A stretch of 7,382 nt of DNA from CAYSBK01 sp964429265 (GTDB lineage: Bacteria; Planctomycetota; Phycisphaerae; Sedimentisphaerales; Anaerobacaceae): positions 1 to 7,382 of the forward strand of contig CAYSBK010000124.1 in the NCBI GenBank assembly GCA_964429265.1, given 5' to 3'. This document shows positions 6,572-7,382 of this stretch, in pieces. The notes under the pieces are model-generated. The model searched no databases and had not been told where the DNA came from. It saw nothing but the letters and a program-made list of their open reading frames with translations. Position 1 is the first letter of the stretch. The number at the start of each line of letters is the position of its first letter. The position numbers and the translations under genes were made by a program.

Positions 6572-7382
6572 GTGAGTGGTGAGTTGCTGAGTGTTGCGGG
6601 TCGGCTTGCTTCGCTGTGGTGGCTGACGGGGCCTATTTTTGAAAAGGAGCTTCGTGTGGCCAGCCGCAGGAAGCGCAATTACGCGCTTCGTTTTTTTTAC
6701 ATCGCGGCGTTGACCTGCTTTGTCGGGTTTGCGTGGTTTGCGACGGCAGGCCGACCAGCAGGAGGTTCGCTGCTTCTTCAGGTATCCCGTACGCCCATGG
6801 CCGGGCTATATGCAACCAGCACCATAATCTGGTTTCAATTCATCGCGGCGCAGGTGATTGCGTCCGTGATGCTCAGTACGGCCATAAGCGACGAGATATA
6901 CCGCCGGACGCTGGGCGTTTTGATGACCACGCCGATAACGGCCGTGCAAATCGTAATGGGCAAGCTATGCAGCAGGATGCTGCAACTGGTCCTGTTGCTT
7001 GCAGCGAGCCTGCCGCTGCTACTGGTTGTGCGGATGCTGGGGGGGGTTCCGTGGCAGCGGGTTTTCGCGGCGGTGGCGGTTACGCTGACGGCGGCGCTTT
7101 TCGTGGGGGCGGTGAGCCTGTTTTTCTCGATTTACCGCAACAAGGCGCCGAACGTGGTCAGCGCGACGGTTCTTGTCTGCCTGGGGCTGTACCTTGGGCT
7201 TCCGGCGCTTAACCAGGCGGTCAGCCAGTGGCAGGGTAAGCCGCTGGTATCGAATACGCTGCTTGGTTGCCTGAACCCATTTGTAATGATGGGCAGCATA
7301 ACGGTGGTGCCCGGCAGATGGGGAACGACGGGTGCGTCGGTCCGCTGGCCGGTGCACTGCGCGGTGATGCTGGGGTTTTCGG
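6572..7382 (+). CDS. ABC-2-type permease, second paralogue (3' partial)
   Basis: The gene starts at a GTG 19 bases after the previous stop; an in-frame TAA at 6560-6562 rules out any earlier start. The ribosome binding site is weak (GGGAA at 6564-6568). No ATG occurs in this frame for about 75 codons, so ATG-only gene finding would miss the N-terminus. The 270 complete codons in the window align along their length with the first half of the preceding permease: a shared TGPI-x-x-KELRV opening (residues 19-29), a run of basic residues before helix 1, the R-R-T-L-G-x-L-M-T-T-P-I coupling loop, then a G-K-L motif and further helices. By eye nearly half of the core residues match. It is cut by the window edge; a second six-helix half probably follows. 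It is probably translated with its neighbour from one mRNA and served by the same ATPase. The family is certain; the substrate is unknown. Confidence 0.9.
   Translation, partial: MSGELLSVAGRLASLWWLTGPIFEKELRVASRRKRNYALRFFYIAALTCFVGFAWFATAGRPAGGSLLLQVSRTPMAGLYATSTIIWFQFIAAQVIASVMLSTAISDEIYRRTLGVLMTTPITAVQIVMGKLCSRMLQLVLLLAASLPLLLVVRMLGGVPWQRVFAAVAVTLTAALFVGAVSLFFSIYRNKAPNVVSATVLVCLGLYLGLPALNQAVSQWQGKPLVSNTLLGCLNPFVMMGSITVVPGRWGTTGASVRWPVHCAVMLGFS

Noticed and set aside
6733..7212. A 159-codon ATG-initiated + strand open frame.
   Set aside because: It lies in another frame of the second permease, whose homology to the first permease is continuous through this region. The product is Gly/Arg/Ala-rich without any family resemblance.

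Overview
The window reads as an ordinary chromosomal stretch from a draft or metagenome-derived assembly, with every supported gene on the + strand. It is GC-rich by eye, uses GTG (and perhaps TTG) starts, and carries one run of exactly 100 Ns. The ATPase Q-loop region, with GYMPD in place of GY-x-PQ, and the pairing of a BatA/VWA-type membrane protein with an ABC-2 exporter both recall Planctomycetota, perhaps the Phycisphaerae side. That placement comes from remembered family resemblance, not from a search.

Layout. Positions 1-750 hold the C-terminal part of a BatA/VWA-type membrane protein whose start lies off the left edge. Positions 786-3551 encode a large secreted, membrane-anchored protein: signal peptide, a GATase1-like region, what looks like an inserted malectin/carbohydrate-binding-like domain, two membrane helices, and an extracytoplasmic C-terminal domain. 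After a 78-base spacer with a good ribosome binding site, 3630-4556 encodes an ABC-2-type ATPase. Positions 4589-6552 encode its 12-helix permease, which the deposited sequence breaks with a 100-N gap. Positions 6572-7382 are the start of a second, paralogous permease with a GTG start, cut by the right edge.

The main correction to the raw sequence concerns the gap. The 55 bases just left of the Ns (5420-5474) are identical to the 55 bases just right of them (5575-5629). Removing one copy and the Ns (155 bases) joins two reading frames into one 602-residue permease without a stop. The gap and repeat are therefore most likely a scaffolding artefact: two contigs that really overlap by 55 bases.

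The genes probably work together as an envelope module. One cytoplasmic ATPase would drive one or both ABC-2 permeases, and the two upstream proteins would present large domains outside the membrane and act as accessory or substrate-handling partners. The substrate cannot be read from the sequence. No RNA gene, CRISPR array, insertion sequence or convincing terminator was found. No gene-free stretch exceeds 78 bases, apart from the N run, which lies inside a gene.
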